From Sphaerisporangium sp039871875 (GTDB lineage Bacteria > Actinomycetota > Actinomycetes > Streptosporangiales > Streptosporangiaceae): DNA of 64,000 nt. The DNA lies in contig NZ_JBDPMD010000003.1 in assembly GCF_039871875.1 (NCBI RefSeq), forward strand, positions 1-64,000, given 5' to 3'. Position numbers and translations under genes: made by a program. Below the pieces are notes generated by a model. That model did not search any database and had not been told where the DNA came from. It saw only the letters and a program-made list of their open reading frames with translations. This document shows positions 43,197-51,662 of this stretch, piece by piece (within the stretch, counting starts at the first letter, position 1; each line of letters starts with the position of its first letter).

Positions 43197-44315
43197 GTGG
43201 CGGACGTCGTTCTGGAACGCAAAGCCGAGCAAACGGCGCCCACATCCGGCTTCGTGGTGCAGGAGGGCCTCCCGGACGACTGGGACCGACAGGTCACCCC
43301 CACCCCAGCCACCCTGAGCGCACGCTGGATCGGCCTGGCGGCACCGAGACTCCCCGGAGGACTCCGCACGTTCGCCCTCTACGAGCAGGGCACCCTCTCC
43401 GTCGCCTTCACCGGCGGCATCCAGGACCAGCCGACCGGCCACCCCCGCTTCGACCCCCACATGATCTTCACCGGAGCCTCGGCCGGGGACGACATCGCCC
43501 CCGCCGGCCCCCACCCCTGGAAGGACGCCGACCCGGCGGCCCTCTTCCCCTGCTGCCTGATCATGTTCCCCAACTACGAGACCGCCCCCGCGGGCCGCGA
43601 CGCCAGGGACCCCGAGGCCGCCCGCCGCTTCATCACCGCCCTCGACATTTGGGCCGAGGACAACGGCATCCGCACCGTCGCCTACCTCTACCTGAGAAGC
43701 GACCACCCCGAGTTCGCCGCGGCCCTGGCCGAGACCGGCCACACCCTGATCCCCATGGTCGACCGCTGCGACATGCGCGTCACCTGGACCGGCTTCGAGG
43801 GCTACCTGCGCACCCTCTCGCGCAACAAGCGCACCGCCGTACGCCGCGAGCTGCGCGAGATCGGCCGGCGCGGCATCACCGTCACCGAGCGCCCGTTCGG
43901 CGACGACGAGCCCGAACTGATCGCCCTGCGCTGCAAGCTCGTCGCCAAGTACGGCGGCACCCCCGACCCCGGACGGGAAGCGACCTCACTGCGCTACCTG
44001 CGCGACCACTTCGGCGCCGGCGACCTCATCGTGGTCGAGGCACGCAAGGCCGGCAGGATGCTCGCCTTCAGCCTGTTCATCCGCGACGGCGACAGCCTGA
44101 CCGTCCTGATGAACGGCACCGACTACGACGACCCCGACGCCTCGTTCATCTACTTCGCGACGATGTTCTACCGCCCCGCCGAAATAGCCCCCGCCCTCGG
44201 CGTGCGGGCCATCGGCTACGGCATCGGGACCATCGCCGCCAAACAGTCGCGCGGCTGCGCGACCGACACGCTCTACGCGGCCGTCCGGGCGAAGCAACGA
44301 TGGGAGACGTCTTGA
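43197..44315 (+). CDS. GNAT/FemAB-like acyltransferase
   Basis: 372 residues; GTG with GGGAGGG upstream. The C-terminal GNAT-like core has WTGFEGYLRTLSRNKRTAVRRELREI and LIVVEARKAGRMLAFSLFI followed by FIYFATMFYRPAEIAPALGVRAIGYG, as in BioF2-like/FemAB-related acetyltransferases. These transfer acyl or aminoacyl groups onto amines or cell-wall precursors. The stop overlaps the following MFS transporter start (TTGA). An acyltransferase-exporter pair usually makes and exports a modified small molecule. The acceptor is unknown. Confidence 0.75.
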   Translation: MADVVLERKAEQTAPTSGFVVQEGLPDDWDRQVTPTPATLSARWIGLAAPRLPGGLRTFALYEQGTLSVAFTGGIQDQPTGHPRFDPHMIFTGASAGDDIAPAGPHPWKDADPAALFPCCLIMFPNYETAPAGRDARDPEAARRFITALDIWAEDNGIRTVAYLYLRSDHPEFAAALAETGHTLIPMVDRCDMRVTWTGFEGYLRTLSRNKRTAVRRELREIGRRGITVTERPFGDDEPELIALRCKLVAKYGGTPDPGREATSLRYLRDHFGAGDLIVVEARKAGRMLAFSLFIRDGDSLTVLMNGTDYDDPDASFIYFATMFYRPAEIAPALGVRAIGYGIGTIAAKQSRGCATDTLYAAVRAKQRWETS

Positions 44316-45586
44316 CCGTCACAGAAGAGAAGAAGGCCGCGCCGCCCCGCACCCTGCGCGACCGCCTGTCGCGGCTGCTGCCCCCGGCGGGCCCCGGCCG
44401 GATGCTCGTCATCTGCTCGGCCGTGTCCAGTGTCGGCAACGGCCTGTACCTGTCGGGCTCGGCGGTCTACTTCATCCGCGAGGTCGGGCTGTCGTCCAGC
44501 CAGGTGGGCATCGGCCTGTCGCTGATCGGCCTGGCCAGCCTGCCGATCAACGTGCCGCTCGGCCACCTCGCCGACCGGTTCGGCCCCCGCGAGGTCACCG
44601 TGCTGCTGACGCTGGCCAAGGTGGTCGCGCTCGGCCTGGTCACACTGGTCGCGAGCTTCCCCGCGTACCTGCTGGTCGTGGGCCTGCTCGGCATCGCGGA
44701 CAGCGGTGGGCAGGTGTCCCGCGGCGCGCTGATCTCGGGGCTGATGGGCCGCGAGGGCCGGGTGAAACTGTCGGCGTACCTGCGGTCGGTGTTCAACGCC
44801 GGCTTCACACTCGGCGTGCTCGCGGCCGGCGTCGTCATCGCGATCGACACCCGGCCCGCGTACCTGTCGCTCATGTGGGGCAACGCGCTGGCGATGCTCA
44901 TCGCGGCGGTGCTGTACCTGCGGCTTCCCCGGGTGCCCGGCACCCGGGGCGACCGTACGCGCGACGGCGACGGCGGGTGGCTGTCGCTGCGCGACTGGCC
45001 GTACCTGGCGGTCGCGCAGGTCGCCGGCATCGCCCGTCTCGGGCCGGTGCTCGCCGCCGTGGGCCTGCCGGTGTGGCTGGTCACCCAGACCGAGGCGCCC
45101 CGCGCGCTGGCCGCGTGGCTCATGGCCATCAACACGCTGATGGTGGTGTTCCTGCAGGTCCGCGCGGCCCGTGGCGCGGACACGGTCGCCGGGGCGGCCC
45201 GGCTGCAGCGCTGGACGTTCCTCGGGCTCGCCGCCGCGTGCGTGGTCACCGGCCTCGCCGCCGGGGTGTCCGCGCTGACGGCCACCGTCATCATGGTGGT
45301 CGCCATGGTGGTCTTCTCGCTCGGCGAGATCTGGGGCGAGGGAGCCCGGTGGGGCCTGCGCTACGAACTGGCCCCCGACCACGCCCAGGGCAGGTACGGC
45401 GGCCTGTTCTCCACCGGGGACGCGCTCGCCGCCGTCGCGGGCCCGACGCTCGTCACCCTGCTGCCCGAGCACTTCGGCCTCGGCGGCTGGGGCGTCCTCG
45501 CCGCGCTGTTCGCGGCCGGCCTCCTGCTCAGCGGCCCGGTGATCCGCTGGGCGGAACGCACCCGTCCCACTCCTCAGGCCGCCTGA
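44312..45586 (+). CDS. MFS transporter
   Basis: 424 residues with about 12 membrane helices. I choose the TTG at 44312 (GGGAG 6 bases before it, overlapping the previous stop as TTGA); the ATG at 44300 is an alternative. The loop between helices 2 and 3 (GHLADRFGPREV) has the major-facilitator signature. Relatives are drug or metabolite exporters driven by the proton gradient. Its coupling to the acyltransferase suggests that it exports that enzyme's product. Confidence 0.85.
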   Translation: MTVTEEKKAAPPRTLRDRLSRLLPPAGPGRMLVICSAVSSVGNGLYLSGSAVYFIREVGLSSSQVGIGLSLIGLASLPINVPLGHLADRFGPREVTVLLTLAKVVALGLVTLVASFPAYLLVVGLLGIADSGGQVSRGALISGLMGREGRVKLSAYLRSVFNAGFTLGVLAAGVVIAIDTRPAYLSLMWGNALAMLIAAVLYLRLPRVPGTRGDRTRDGDGGWLSLRDWPYLAVAQVAGIARLGPVLAAVGLPVWLVTQTEAPRALAAWLMAINTLMVVFLQVRAARGADTVAGAARLQRWTFLGLAAACVVTGLAAGVSALTATVIMVVAMVVFSLGEIWGEGARWGLRYELAPDHAQGRYGGLFSTGDALAAVAGPTLVTLLPEHFGLGGWGVLAALFAAGLLLSGPVIRWAERTRPTPQAA

Positions 45587-45600
45587 ACCCCCGGCCCGGC

Positions 45601-45622
45601 GGGCCCCCTCGGCAGGGGGCCC
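45601..45622. terminator. Bidirectional hairpin between convergent genes
   Basis: GGGCCCCCT and AGGGGGCCC (9-bp perfect stem) are separated by CGGC, between the MFS stop and the PIG-L stop. Confidence 0.6.
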
Positions 45623-45628
45623 CGCGGG

Positions 45629-46360
45629 TCAGACGCCGACCACCTCGAAGGCGATGGCGGGGATGCCGCCGAACCTGCGCCCGAACCGTTCGACCTTGGC
45701 CTTCAGGAAGCCCCTCGCGTCCGCCATCGGGTGGCCGGGGCCGAGGGCCGGCAGGTAGGAACGGTGGGCCTCCAGGGCGGCGACGCCTTGGTCGAGGGTG
45801 CCGGTGACGTCCACGGCGTGCCGGGCGTGCGGCGAGCCGCCGACGGCCGCGTACCGCACGCCGGACCACGGCTTCAGGCCCTGCTCCAGCAATTCGGGAA
45901 ATATCCAGCGGTTTCCCGCGTCCGCGGCGGCGTCAAGCGCGGCTGTTCCCACATTCCGATGGTCGGGGGAATTCCAGTCCCCGCTCCTCCAGCGTTCATG
46001 ATGATTCAGCGTCACCAGGATATCCGGCTGATATGTGCGGATGGCGGCGGCGATGTCGCGGCGCAGCGGCAATCCGTATTCGATGACGCCGTCGCGGTGG
46101 CCGAGGAAATCCACCTTGTCGACACCCACGACGGCCGCCGCCTCGATCTGCTCGCGCTCGCGGACCCGCCCCGCCTCCTCGGGAGGCAGCGTGTCGATGC
46201 CCGCCTCGCCGCGGCTGGCGATGACGTAGACGACCTCCTTGCCGGCGGCCGTCCACGCCGCCACCGCCAACGCGGGCCCGTACTCCAGGTCGTCCGGATG
46301 GGCCACGACCGCCAGCGCCCGCCGCCAGTCGTCCGGCATCGGGGCGTACGGCTCTGCCAT
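45629..46360 (-). CDS. PIG-L/MshB-like zinc deacetylase
   Basis: 243 residues; ATG after AAGGTGAG. The LmbE-like fold with zinc motif VVAHPDDLEYGPALAV (His, Asp, Asp) and the third ligand in NSPDHRNVGTAALDA is intact. Family members remove N-acetyl groups from glucosaminyl compounds (MshB, mycothiol conjugate amidase) or tailor natural products (teicoplanin-type). The gene lies downstream of the VWD-repeat peptide gene on the same strand, 154 bp apart. A role in processing that peptide is possible but untested; a metabolite deacetylase is the default reading. Confidence 0.87.
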   Translation of the reverse strand: MAEPYAPMPDDWRRALAVVAHPDDLEYGPALAVAAWTAAGKEVVYVIASRGEAGIDTLPPEEAGRVREREQIEAAAVVGVDKVDFLGHRDGVIEYGLPLRRDIAAAIRTYQPDILVTLNHHERWRSGDWNSPDHRNVGTAALDAAADAGNRWIFPELLEQGLKPWSGVRYAAVGGSPHARHAVDVTGTLDQGVAALEAHRSYLPALGPGHPMADARGFLKAKVERFGRRFGGIPAIAFEVVGV

Positions 46361-46514
46361 GTCTCACCTTGTCCTTCGGGTCGTCCGTGCCGCGGGCACG
46401 GGTTCGTGCGGGATCGGCGGACCGGACGCCGGGCCGGGAGCCGGGGGCGAGGGTGCGCCACCGGGCCCGCCGGGCCCCGGGAGTCCGGTCCGCGACGGTC
46501 TCGTGCGGCCGCGG

Positions 46515-46727
46515 TCAGTCCCAGACCTTCGCCTCGTCCCAGACCTTCAGCTCGTCCCACACCTTGTGCTCGTCCCAGACCGTGAACTCGTCCCGGAGGC
46601 GGCGCAGTTCGTCGCGGTCCCAGACCTTGTACCGGTCCCAGACGTCCAGGTCGTCCCAGACCTCCAGCCGGTCCCACACCGTCAGCTCGTCCCAGACGTC
46701 GAGCTCGTCCCAGACCTTTTGCGCCAT
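46515..46727 (-). CDS. 70-residue protein of VWDxxx hexapeptide repeats
   Basis: The whole product after MAQK is a repeat of VWDELx-type hexapeptides. Ten VWD copies are present: VWDELD, VWDELT, VWDRLE, VWDDLD, VWDRYK, then a longer unit VWDRDELRR with a degenerate LRDEFT, then VWDEHK, VWDELK, VWDEAK and a final VWD at the stop. The DNA repeats are 18 bp and not identical, with silent changes (GTC/GTG, GAG/GAC), so selection acts on the peptide. An AAAGGGA site lies 8-12 bases upstream of ATG. I know no named family. Possible readings are a repetitive RiPP-like precursor, a short structural peptide or a metal-binding peptide. No radical SAM, ATP-grasp or cyclase gene is nearby; the closest co-directional gene is the PIG-L deacetylase. 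Confidence 0.75.
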   Translation of the reverse strand: MAQKVWDELDVWDELTVWDRLEVWDDLDVWDRYKVWDRDELRRLRDEFTVWDEHKVWDELKVWDEAKVWD

Positions 46728-46945
46728 GTACTAATCCCTTTCTCGTGACCTTTCTTCTGGCCGCGGAATCGTCTCCGCACAATCAACTCTGCGGCCGGCC
46801 CGGACCGGAGACCAGGGAAAGGGAAGTCATCAAGTTGCCCGTGCGCACCCGCTTCCTGCCAGCCGGGCACTTGACGGCCGGAAACCCGTATTCTCCCGCC
46901 GCGGCGCATGGGCGTATCCCGCCCGGCGCGGGTAGAACGACCGGT

Positions 46946-47932
46946 GTGGCGGACAAATTACAGCGATACCGGGGCAAGCGCGACCCCCGGCGCACCTCCG
47001 AGCCCATGCCCGCCGAGGGCCCGCCGTCCTCGGGGAGCGACGACACGTTCGTGATCCAGGAGCACCACGCGCGGTCGCTGCACTGGGACCTGCGGCTGGA
47101 GCGGGACGGCGTGCTGGTCTCGTGGGCCGTCCCCAAAGGGCTGCCGCCCGACCCGGACACCAACCACCTGGCCGTGCGCACCGAGGACCACCCCATGGAG
47201 TACGCCACCTTCGAGGGGGAGATCCCGGCGGGCGAGTACGGCGGCGGCACCATGACCATCTGGGACCGGGGGCGGTACGTCACGGAGAAGTGGAGCGACC
47301 GCGAGGTCAAGGTGGTGCTGAACGGCTCGCGGGTGTCCGGGCGGTACGTGCTGTTCCGGACCCGCGACCGGAACTGGATGATCCACCGCATGGACCCGCC
47401 GGTCGAGGGCTGGGAACGGCCGCCGGACAGCCTCGCCCCGATGACCCCGGTGACCCGGTCCCGCGCGCCGCGCGACCCGCGGGGGTACGGCTGGGAGTTC
47501 GCCTGGGGCGGGCTGCGGGCGTTCGCGCACGTCCGGGGCGGGCGCCTGACGTTGCGTTCCGCCACCGGCGACGACATCACCCGGGACCACCGGTGGTTGC
47601 GGCCGATGGCCGAGGCGTTCGGCAGCCGGTCCTCGATCCTGGACGGCGAGATCGCGCCCCTCGCGGGCACCCCCGTGTACATCGCCTATGACGTGCTGCA
47701 CGACGAGGGTGAGTCCCTGCTCGACGCGCCGTACACCGCCCGCCGGGCCACCCTGGAGGGCATGGGGATCGCGGGGCCCCGCTGGCAGACCGCCCCCGCC
47801 TGGCCCGGCGAGCTCGCCGCCGTCCGCCAGGCCGCCCGCGCCCAGGAGCTGCCCGGAGTGGTGGGCAAACGGCTCGACTCCCCGTACCGTCCGGGCGAGG
47901 AGTCGCCGGACTGGGTCTACCTGCCGTCCTGA
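46946..47932 (+). CDS. LigD-type 3'-phosphoesterase fused to a lysine-less ligase domain
   Basis: 328 residues; GTG start with weak ribosome site. Residues 33-150 are the LigD phosphoesterase domain: FVIQEHHARSLHWDLRLERDG then SWAVPKG with the conserved His and Asp residues. This domain trims 3'-phosphates and ribonucleotides at broken DNA ends in bacterial NHEJ. Residues about 180-328 resemble the adenylation domain of ATP-dependent DNA ligase (SILDGEIAPLAG, GVVGKRLDSPYRPGEESPDWV). The nucleophilic motif KxDG reads AWGG (WEFAWGGLR, residues 183-191), so lysine and aspartate are lost. The ligase part should be inactive and may only bind DNA. No Ku gene is in the window. Confidence 0.82.
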   Translation: MADKLQRYRGKRDPRRTSEPMPAEGPPSSGSDDTFVIQEHHARSLHWDLRLERDGVLVSWAVPKGLPPDPDTNHLAVRTEDHPMEYATFEGEIPAGEYGGGTMTIWDRGRYVTEKWSDREVKVVLNGSRVSGRYVLFRTRDRNWMIHRMDPPVEGWERPPDSLAPMTPVTRSRAPRDPRGYGWEFAWGGLRAFAHVRGGRLTLRSATGDDITRDHRWLRPMAEAFGSRSSILDGEIAPLAGTPVYIAYDVLHDEGESLLDAPYTARRATLEGMGIAGPRWQTAPAWPGELAAVRQAARAQELPGVVGKRLDSPYRPGEESPDWVYLPS

Positions 47933-48741
47933 GGCGGGGTGGGGACGACCACGATGGTGCAGGTGGCGTGGTGGATGAGGGCGTGGCTCACCGAGCCGAG
48001 GACGAGGCCCGTGACACCGCCGCGGCCGCGCGAACCGATGACGAGGGCCTCGGCGCCCTCCGAGGCGTCCAGCAGGACGTCCACCGGGTGGCCGGCGATG
48101 TCCTGCTCGGCCACCTTGACCTCCGGATGACGGACGCGGGACTCCGCGACGACGCGGGTGGCCGTGCGGGGCGGGCGGTCGGGCCCGGCCTCGGTGACGG
48201 TCGCGTGGACCACGGTGAGGGCGGCGCCGTTCCTCTGGGCCTCGGCGAAGGCGAACTCGACGGCCGCCGCGCAGGTGTCCCCGCCGTCCACGCCGAGCAC
48301 GATCTCAGGGCGCGGCGGAGCCGCCGACGTGCGGACCAGCACCACCGGGCAGGGCGCGCGGCCGGCCACCCCGAGGGCCACCGAGCCGAGCAGCAAGCCG
48401 CGGAAGCCGCCCACGCCGTGGTTGCCCACCACGAGCAACTCCGCGCCGGCCGCCGCGGCGATCAGCGCGTCCCGCGGATCGCCTGGCACCCACCCCGAGC
48501 TCACGTCGGCGCACGGCGCCACCTCCTGGACCGCCGCGACGGCCTGGTTGAGCACCGAGTGCGCCCCCGCGCGCATCCACCGGGCGACACCGGCGTACGG
48601 CCCGGTGTCCTCGGCGTCGCACGCCCACGCGGGCATGGCGTGCACCAAGCGAAGCGGGGTCTCCCGCGCCACCGCCGCCCGGCCCGCCCACCGCGCCGCG
48701 GCCAGGCCCGCGTCCGATCCGTCCACTCCCGCCAAGATCAC
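47917..48741 (-). CDS. Tandem universal stress protein
   Basis: 274 residues; GTG after GAGGAG. Two UspA domains are present, each with the nucleotide-binding loop: VVGNHGVGGFRGLLLGSVALG (first) and VIGSRGRGGVTGLVLGSVSHA (second). Each domain begins with a strand ending in Asp (ILAGVDGSDAG, IVLGVDGGDTC). ATP-binding Usp proteins in actinobacteria respond to hypoxia, starvation and dormancy. Its 3' end overlaps the convergent phosphoesterase gene by 16 bp. Confidence 0.92.
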   Translation of the reverse strand: MILAGVDGSDAGLAAARWAGRAAVARETPLRLVHAMPAWACDAEDTGPYAGVARWMRAGAHSVLNQAVAAVQEVAPCADVSSGWVPGDPRDALIAAAAGAELLVVGNHGVGGFRGLLLGSVALGVAGRAPCPVVLVRTSAAPPRPEIVLGVDGGDTCAAAVEFAFAEAQRNGAALTVVHATVTEAGPDRPPRTATRVVAESRVRHPEVKVAEQDIAGHPVDVLLDASEGAEALVIGSRGRGGVTGLVLGSVSHALIHHATCTIVVVPTPPQDGR

Positions 48742-48915
48742 GATGTCTCCTCGTCGCCGTTGCCTCCATCACACGCGCCGGGATGACCGGAAACCAGAGT
48801 CAAAGGTCTCTACCGCCCTGGACCTGCGTCCCCCCGAGGTGCGGTACTGTGGGCGATGTTCTGCTCACGGTAAGTGAAGAACCATGGTCGGTTCAACACA
48901 GGGAGGCACCCCCCG

Positions 48916-51162
48916 ATGCAGGCCTTCACGCTGCCCGACTTCTACCTTGCCTACCCACCCCGCCTCAACCCTCACCTGGAACGTTCCCGTGCGCACAGCA
49001 TGGCCTGGGCCCGGCGCATGGGCATGCTCGACTCCCCCACCCCCGACGGCGGAGTGGTCTGGGACGAAGACGCCCTGGCGCGCATGGACTACGCCCTGAT
49101 GTGCGCCTACACCCACCCCGACTGCGACGGCCCCGCGCTGGACCTGATCACCGACTGGTACGTCTGGGTGTTCTTCTTCGACGACCACTTCCTGGAGCTG
49201 TACAAGTACTCCCGCGACCTGGCCGGCGCCAAGGCCCACCTCGACCGGCTGGAGCTGTTCATGACCGCCGAGGGCGAGGAGCCACCCGAGCCGGCCAACC
49301 CCGCCGAGGCCGGCCTCAAGGACCTGTGGGCCCGCACCGTTCCGTCCATGTCCGAGGCCTGGCGCCGCCGCTTCGTCGTGAGCACCCACAACCTGATGGT
49401 CGAGTCGATGTGGGAGCTGGAGAACATCGACCGCGGCCGCGTCGCCAACCCCATCGAGTACATCCAGATGCGCCGCAGGGTAGGCGGCGCCCCCTGGTCC
49501 GCCAACCTGGTGGAACATGTCACCGCCGAGGTCCCCGGCTCCCTCGCCGCCACCCGGCCGCTGCGCGTCCTGTGCGACACCTTCGCCGACGCCGTGCACC
49601 TGCGCAACGACCTGTTCTCCTACCAGCGCGAGGTCCGCGAGGAGGGCGAGAACTCCAACGCCGTGCTGGTCTTCGAGCGGTTCTTCGGCTGCTCCACCCA
49701 GGAGGCCGCCGAGCTGGTCAACGACCTCCTGACCTCCCGCCTCCAGCAGTTCGAGGACACCGCCCTCACCGAGATCCCGGCGTTGCTGGCCGAGCAGGCC
49801 GTGCCACCCCACGAGCAGGCGGCCGTGGCGGCCTACACCAAGGGTCTGCAGGACTGGCAGGCCGGCGGCCACGAGTGGCACGCCCGCTCCAGCCGCTACA
49901 TGAACCAGGGCGCCCTCACCGACTCCCCCACCGTCCTGGACGGCCCGACCGGCCTTGGCACGTCGCTGGCCCGCCTCGCCCAGTCCGCCGTCCGCACCGG
50001 CCTCCCCCGCCGCGCCCGCAAACACACCTTCATCCCGTACGAACCGGTGGGCCGGCTCCCCCTGCCCGCCCTGCACATGCCGTACCCGGTACGCACCAGC
50101 CCGTACCTGGAGGACGCCCGCAAACACTCCCTGGAGTGGGCCCGCTCCATGGGCATGTTCGACTCCCTCCCCGGCCTGGAGCACGGCGCCCTGTGGGACG
50201 AGCAACGCTTCCACGGCATGGACCTCGCCTACTGCGCCGCCATGATCCACGCCGACGCCACCCCCGACTCCCTGAACATCACCGCGGGCTGGCTCACCTG
50301 GGGCACCTACGGCGACGACTACTACCCGGCGATGTTCGGCACCAGCCGCGACCTGGCCGCGGCCAAAGCCTGCGACGACCGCCTGGCGTTGTTCGTCCCC
50401 CTGGACGCCGGCCCCACCCCCACCCCCCTGACCCCGCTGGAACACGGCCTGGCCGACCTGTGGCACCGCACCGCCACCGATCTCTCCCCCGCCCACCGCC
50501 GAACCTTCCGCACCGCCATCCTCGACTGCACCGCGAGCTGGCTCTGGGAACTGTCCAACCAAGCCCAGAACCGCATCCCCGACCCCATCGACTACGTGGA
50601 AATGCGCCGCCGGACCTTCGGCAGCGACCTGACCATCGCCCTGGCCCGCCTCTCCTCCCCCACCGAACTCCCCGAAGCCGTCTGGCACCACCGCACCCTG
50701 AGAGAACTGGACACCGCCGCCCAGGACTATGCCTGCTTCACCAACGACCTCTTCTCCTACCAAAAGGAAATCGAGTTCGAAGGCGAGTTCCACAACCTGG
50801 TGCTGATCGTCCAGAAATTCCTGGACACCGACCGCTGGACCGCCCGCGACGTGGTGGCCGACCTGATGACCGCCCGCATGCAGCAGTTCGAACACATCAC
50901 CACCACATCCCTCCCCAAACTCGTCGAAGAACTGGCCCTGGACGAACCCGCCCAGAAAACCCTCACCCGCCACGCCTCGCTGCTGAAGGACTGGATGTCC
51001 GGCATCCTCGAATGGCACAGGAGCGTCCCCCGCTACACCCCCCAGGAACTCACCCGCATCCGCGCCACCCACTCCCCGCAGCACTACACCTTCCACCCCC
51101 AAGGCCACGGCACCACCGCCTTCCACCCCCTCCCCGGCCCCGCCGAGATCCCCGCCCGCTGA
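48916..51162 (+). CDS. geoA: Geosmin synthase (germacradienol/geosmin synthase)
   Basis: 748 residues; ATG after GGGAGG. Two class I terpene cyclase domains are fused. The N-terminal domain turns farnesyl diphosphate into germacradienol; its metal motifs are FFFDDHFLE (Asp89, Asp90) and NDLFSYQRE. The C-terminal domain converts germacradienol to geosmin; GTYGDDYYPAMF and NDLFSYQKEIEFEG are its corresponding motifs. Length and sequence (THPDCDGPALDLITDWYVWVF) agree with Streptomyces geosmin synthases. A strong terminator follows. It is soluble and makes the volatile earthy odorant, usually during sporulation. Confidence 0.97.
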   Translation: MQAFTLPDFYLAYPPRLNPHLERSRAHSMAWARRMGMLDSPTPDGGVVWDEDALARMDYALMCAYTHPDCDGPALDLITDWYVWVFFFDDHFLELYKYSRDLAGAKAHLDRLELFMTAEGEEPPEPANPAEAGLKDLWARTVPSMSEAWRRRFVVSTHNLMVESMWELENIDRGRVANPIEYIQMRRRVGGAPWSANLVEHVTAEVPGSLAATRPLRVLCDTFADAVHLRNDLFSYQREVREEGENSNAVLVFERFFGCSTQEAAELVNDLLTSRLQQFEDTALTEIPALLAEQAVPPHEQAAVAAYTKGLQDWQAGGHEWHARSSRYMNQGALTDSPTVLDGPTGLGTSLARLAQSAVRTGLPRRARKHTFIPYEPVGRLPLPALHMPYPVRTSPYLEDARKHSLEWARSMGMFDSLPGLEHGALWDEQRFHGMDLAYCAAMIHADATPDSLNITAGWLTWGTYGDDYYPAMFGTSRDLAAAKACDDRLALFVPLDAGPTPTPLTPLEHGLADLWHRTATDLSPAHRRTFRTAILDCTASWLWELSNQAQNRIPDPIDYVEMRRRTFGSDLTIALARLSSPTELPEAVWHHRTLRELDTAAQDYACFTNDLFSYQKEIEFEGEFHNLVLIVQKFLDTDRWTARDVVADLMTARMQQFEHITTTSLPKLVEELALDEPAQKTLTRHASLLKDWMSGILEWHRSVPRYTPQELTRIRATHSPQHYTFHPQGHGTTAFHPLPGPAEIPAR

Positions 51163-51193
51163 CCCCCGGGCGCCCCACCCTCTCCCCGACAGA

Positions 51194-51225
51194 GCCGCCC
51201 TCCTTCCGAGCCGAAGGAGGGCGGC
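51194..51225 (+). terminator. Rho-independent-type terminator of geoA
   Basis: The 13-bp perfect stem GCCGCCCTCCTTC pairs with GAAGGAGGGCGGC across a 6-base loop, 31 bp after the stop, followed by TTCGGCTTT. Confidence 0.75.
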
Positions 51226-51268
51226 TTCGGCTTTGCCGAGGCGGGGGGCGGTCGGAGCGGGGTTGCCC

Positions 51269-51308
51269 GGTACTCAGTGACACCGTATAGTGGTACTCAG
51301 TGGCACCG
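51269..51308 (+). promoter_or_regulatory. Direct-repeat operator upstream of the PadR gene
   Basis: GGTACTCAGTGACACCG (51269-51285) and GGTACTCAGTGGCACCG (51292-51308) are 17-bp repeats with one mismatch, 23 bp apart, about two helical turns. The second copy extends into a GTACTC...GAGTAC inverted repeat. They lie just before the regulator gene, as expected for autoregulation. Confidence 0.6.
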
Positions 51309-51335
51309 AGTACTGGGAACAGAAAAGGACCCGCG

Positions 51336-51662
51336 ATGGACGACCTGACGGAGATGCTGAAGGGCACGCTCGAAGGCTGCGTGCTCGAAATCATCGGCAG
51401 CGAGGAGACCTACGGGTACGCCATCACGCGTCGGTTGAACGAACTCGGCTTCGCCGACGTCGTCGAAGGGACGGTTTACACCATCCTGCTGCGACTGGAG
51501 AAGAACGGGTTCGTCCAGGTGACGAAACGACCCTCCGGTCTGGGCCCGCCGCGCAAGTTCTATGCGCTCAACGACGCGGGGCGCGAAGAACTCGCGAAGT
51601 TCTGGGCGAAATGGGAGTACATCACAACACGGATCGACAAGCTCAAGGAGGGCGGGAGATGA
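51336..51662 (+). CDS. PadR-family transcriptional regulator
   Basis: 108 residues; ATG after AAAAGGAC. The winged helix of PadR is clear: TLEGCVLEIIGSEETYGYAITRRLNELGF, VVEGTVYTILLRLEKNGFV and the wing TKRPSGLGPPRKFYALNDAG. A C-terminal helix mediates dimerisation. PadR repressors control adjacent efflux transporters, as here. The stop overlaps the first DUF1048 gene (ATGA). Confidence 0.92.
   Translation: MDDLTEMLKGTLEGCVLEIIGSEETYGYAITRRLNELGFADVVEGTVYTILLRLEKNGFVQVTKRPSGLGPPRKFYALNDAGREELAKFWAKWEYITTRIDKLKEGGR

Noticed and set aside
46515..46727. The 18-bp repeats read as a CRISPR-like or iteron array
   Set aside because: There are no spacers, and the repeats are too short and directly adjacent. 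They keep a coding frame with synonymous variation, so a repeat peptide explains them better.
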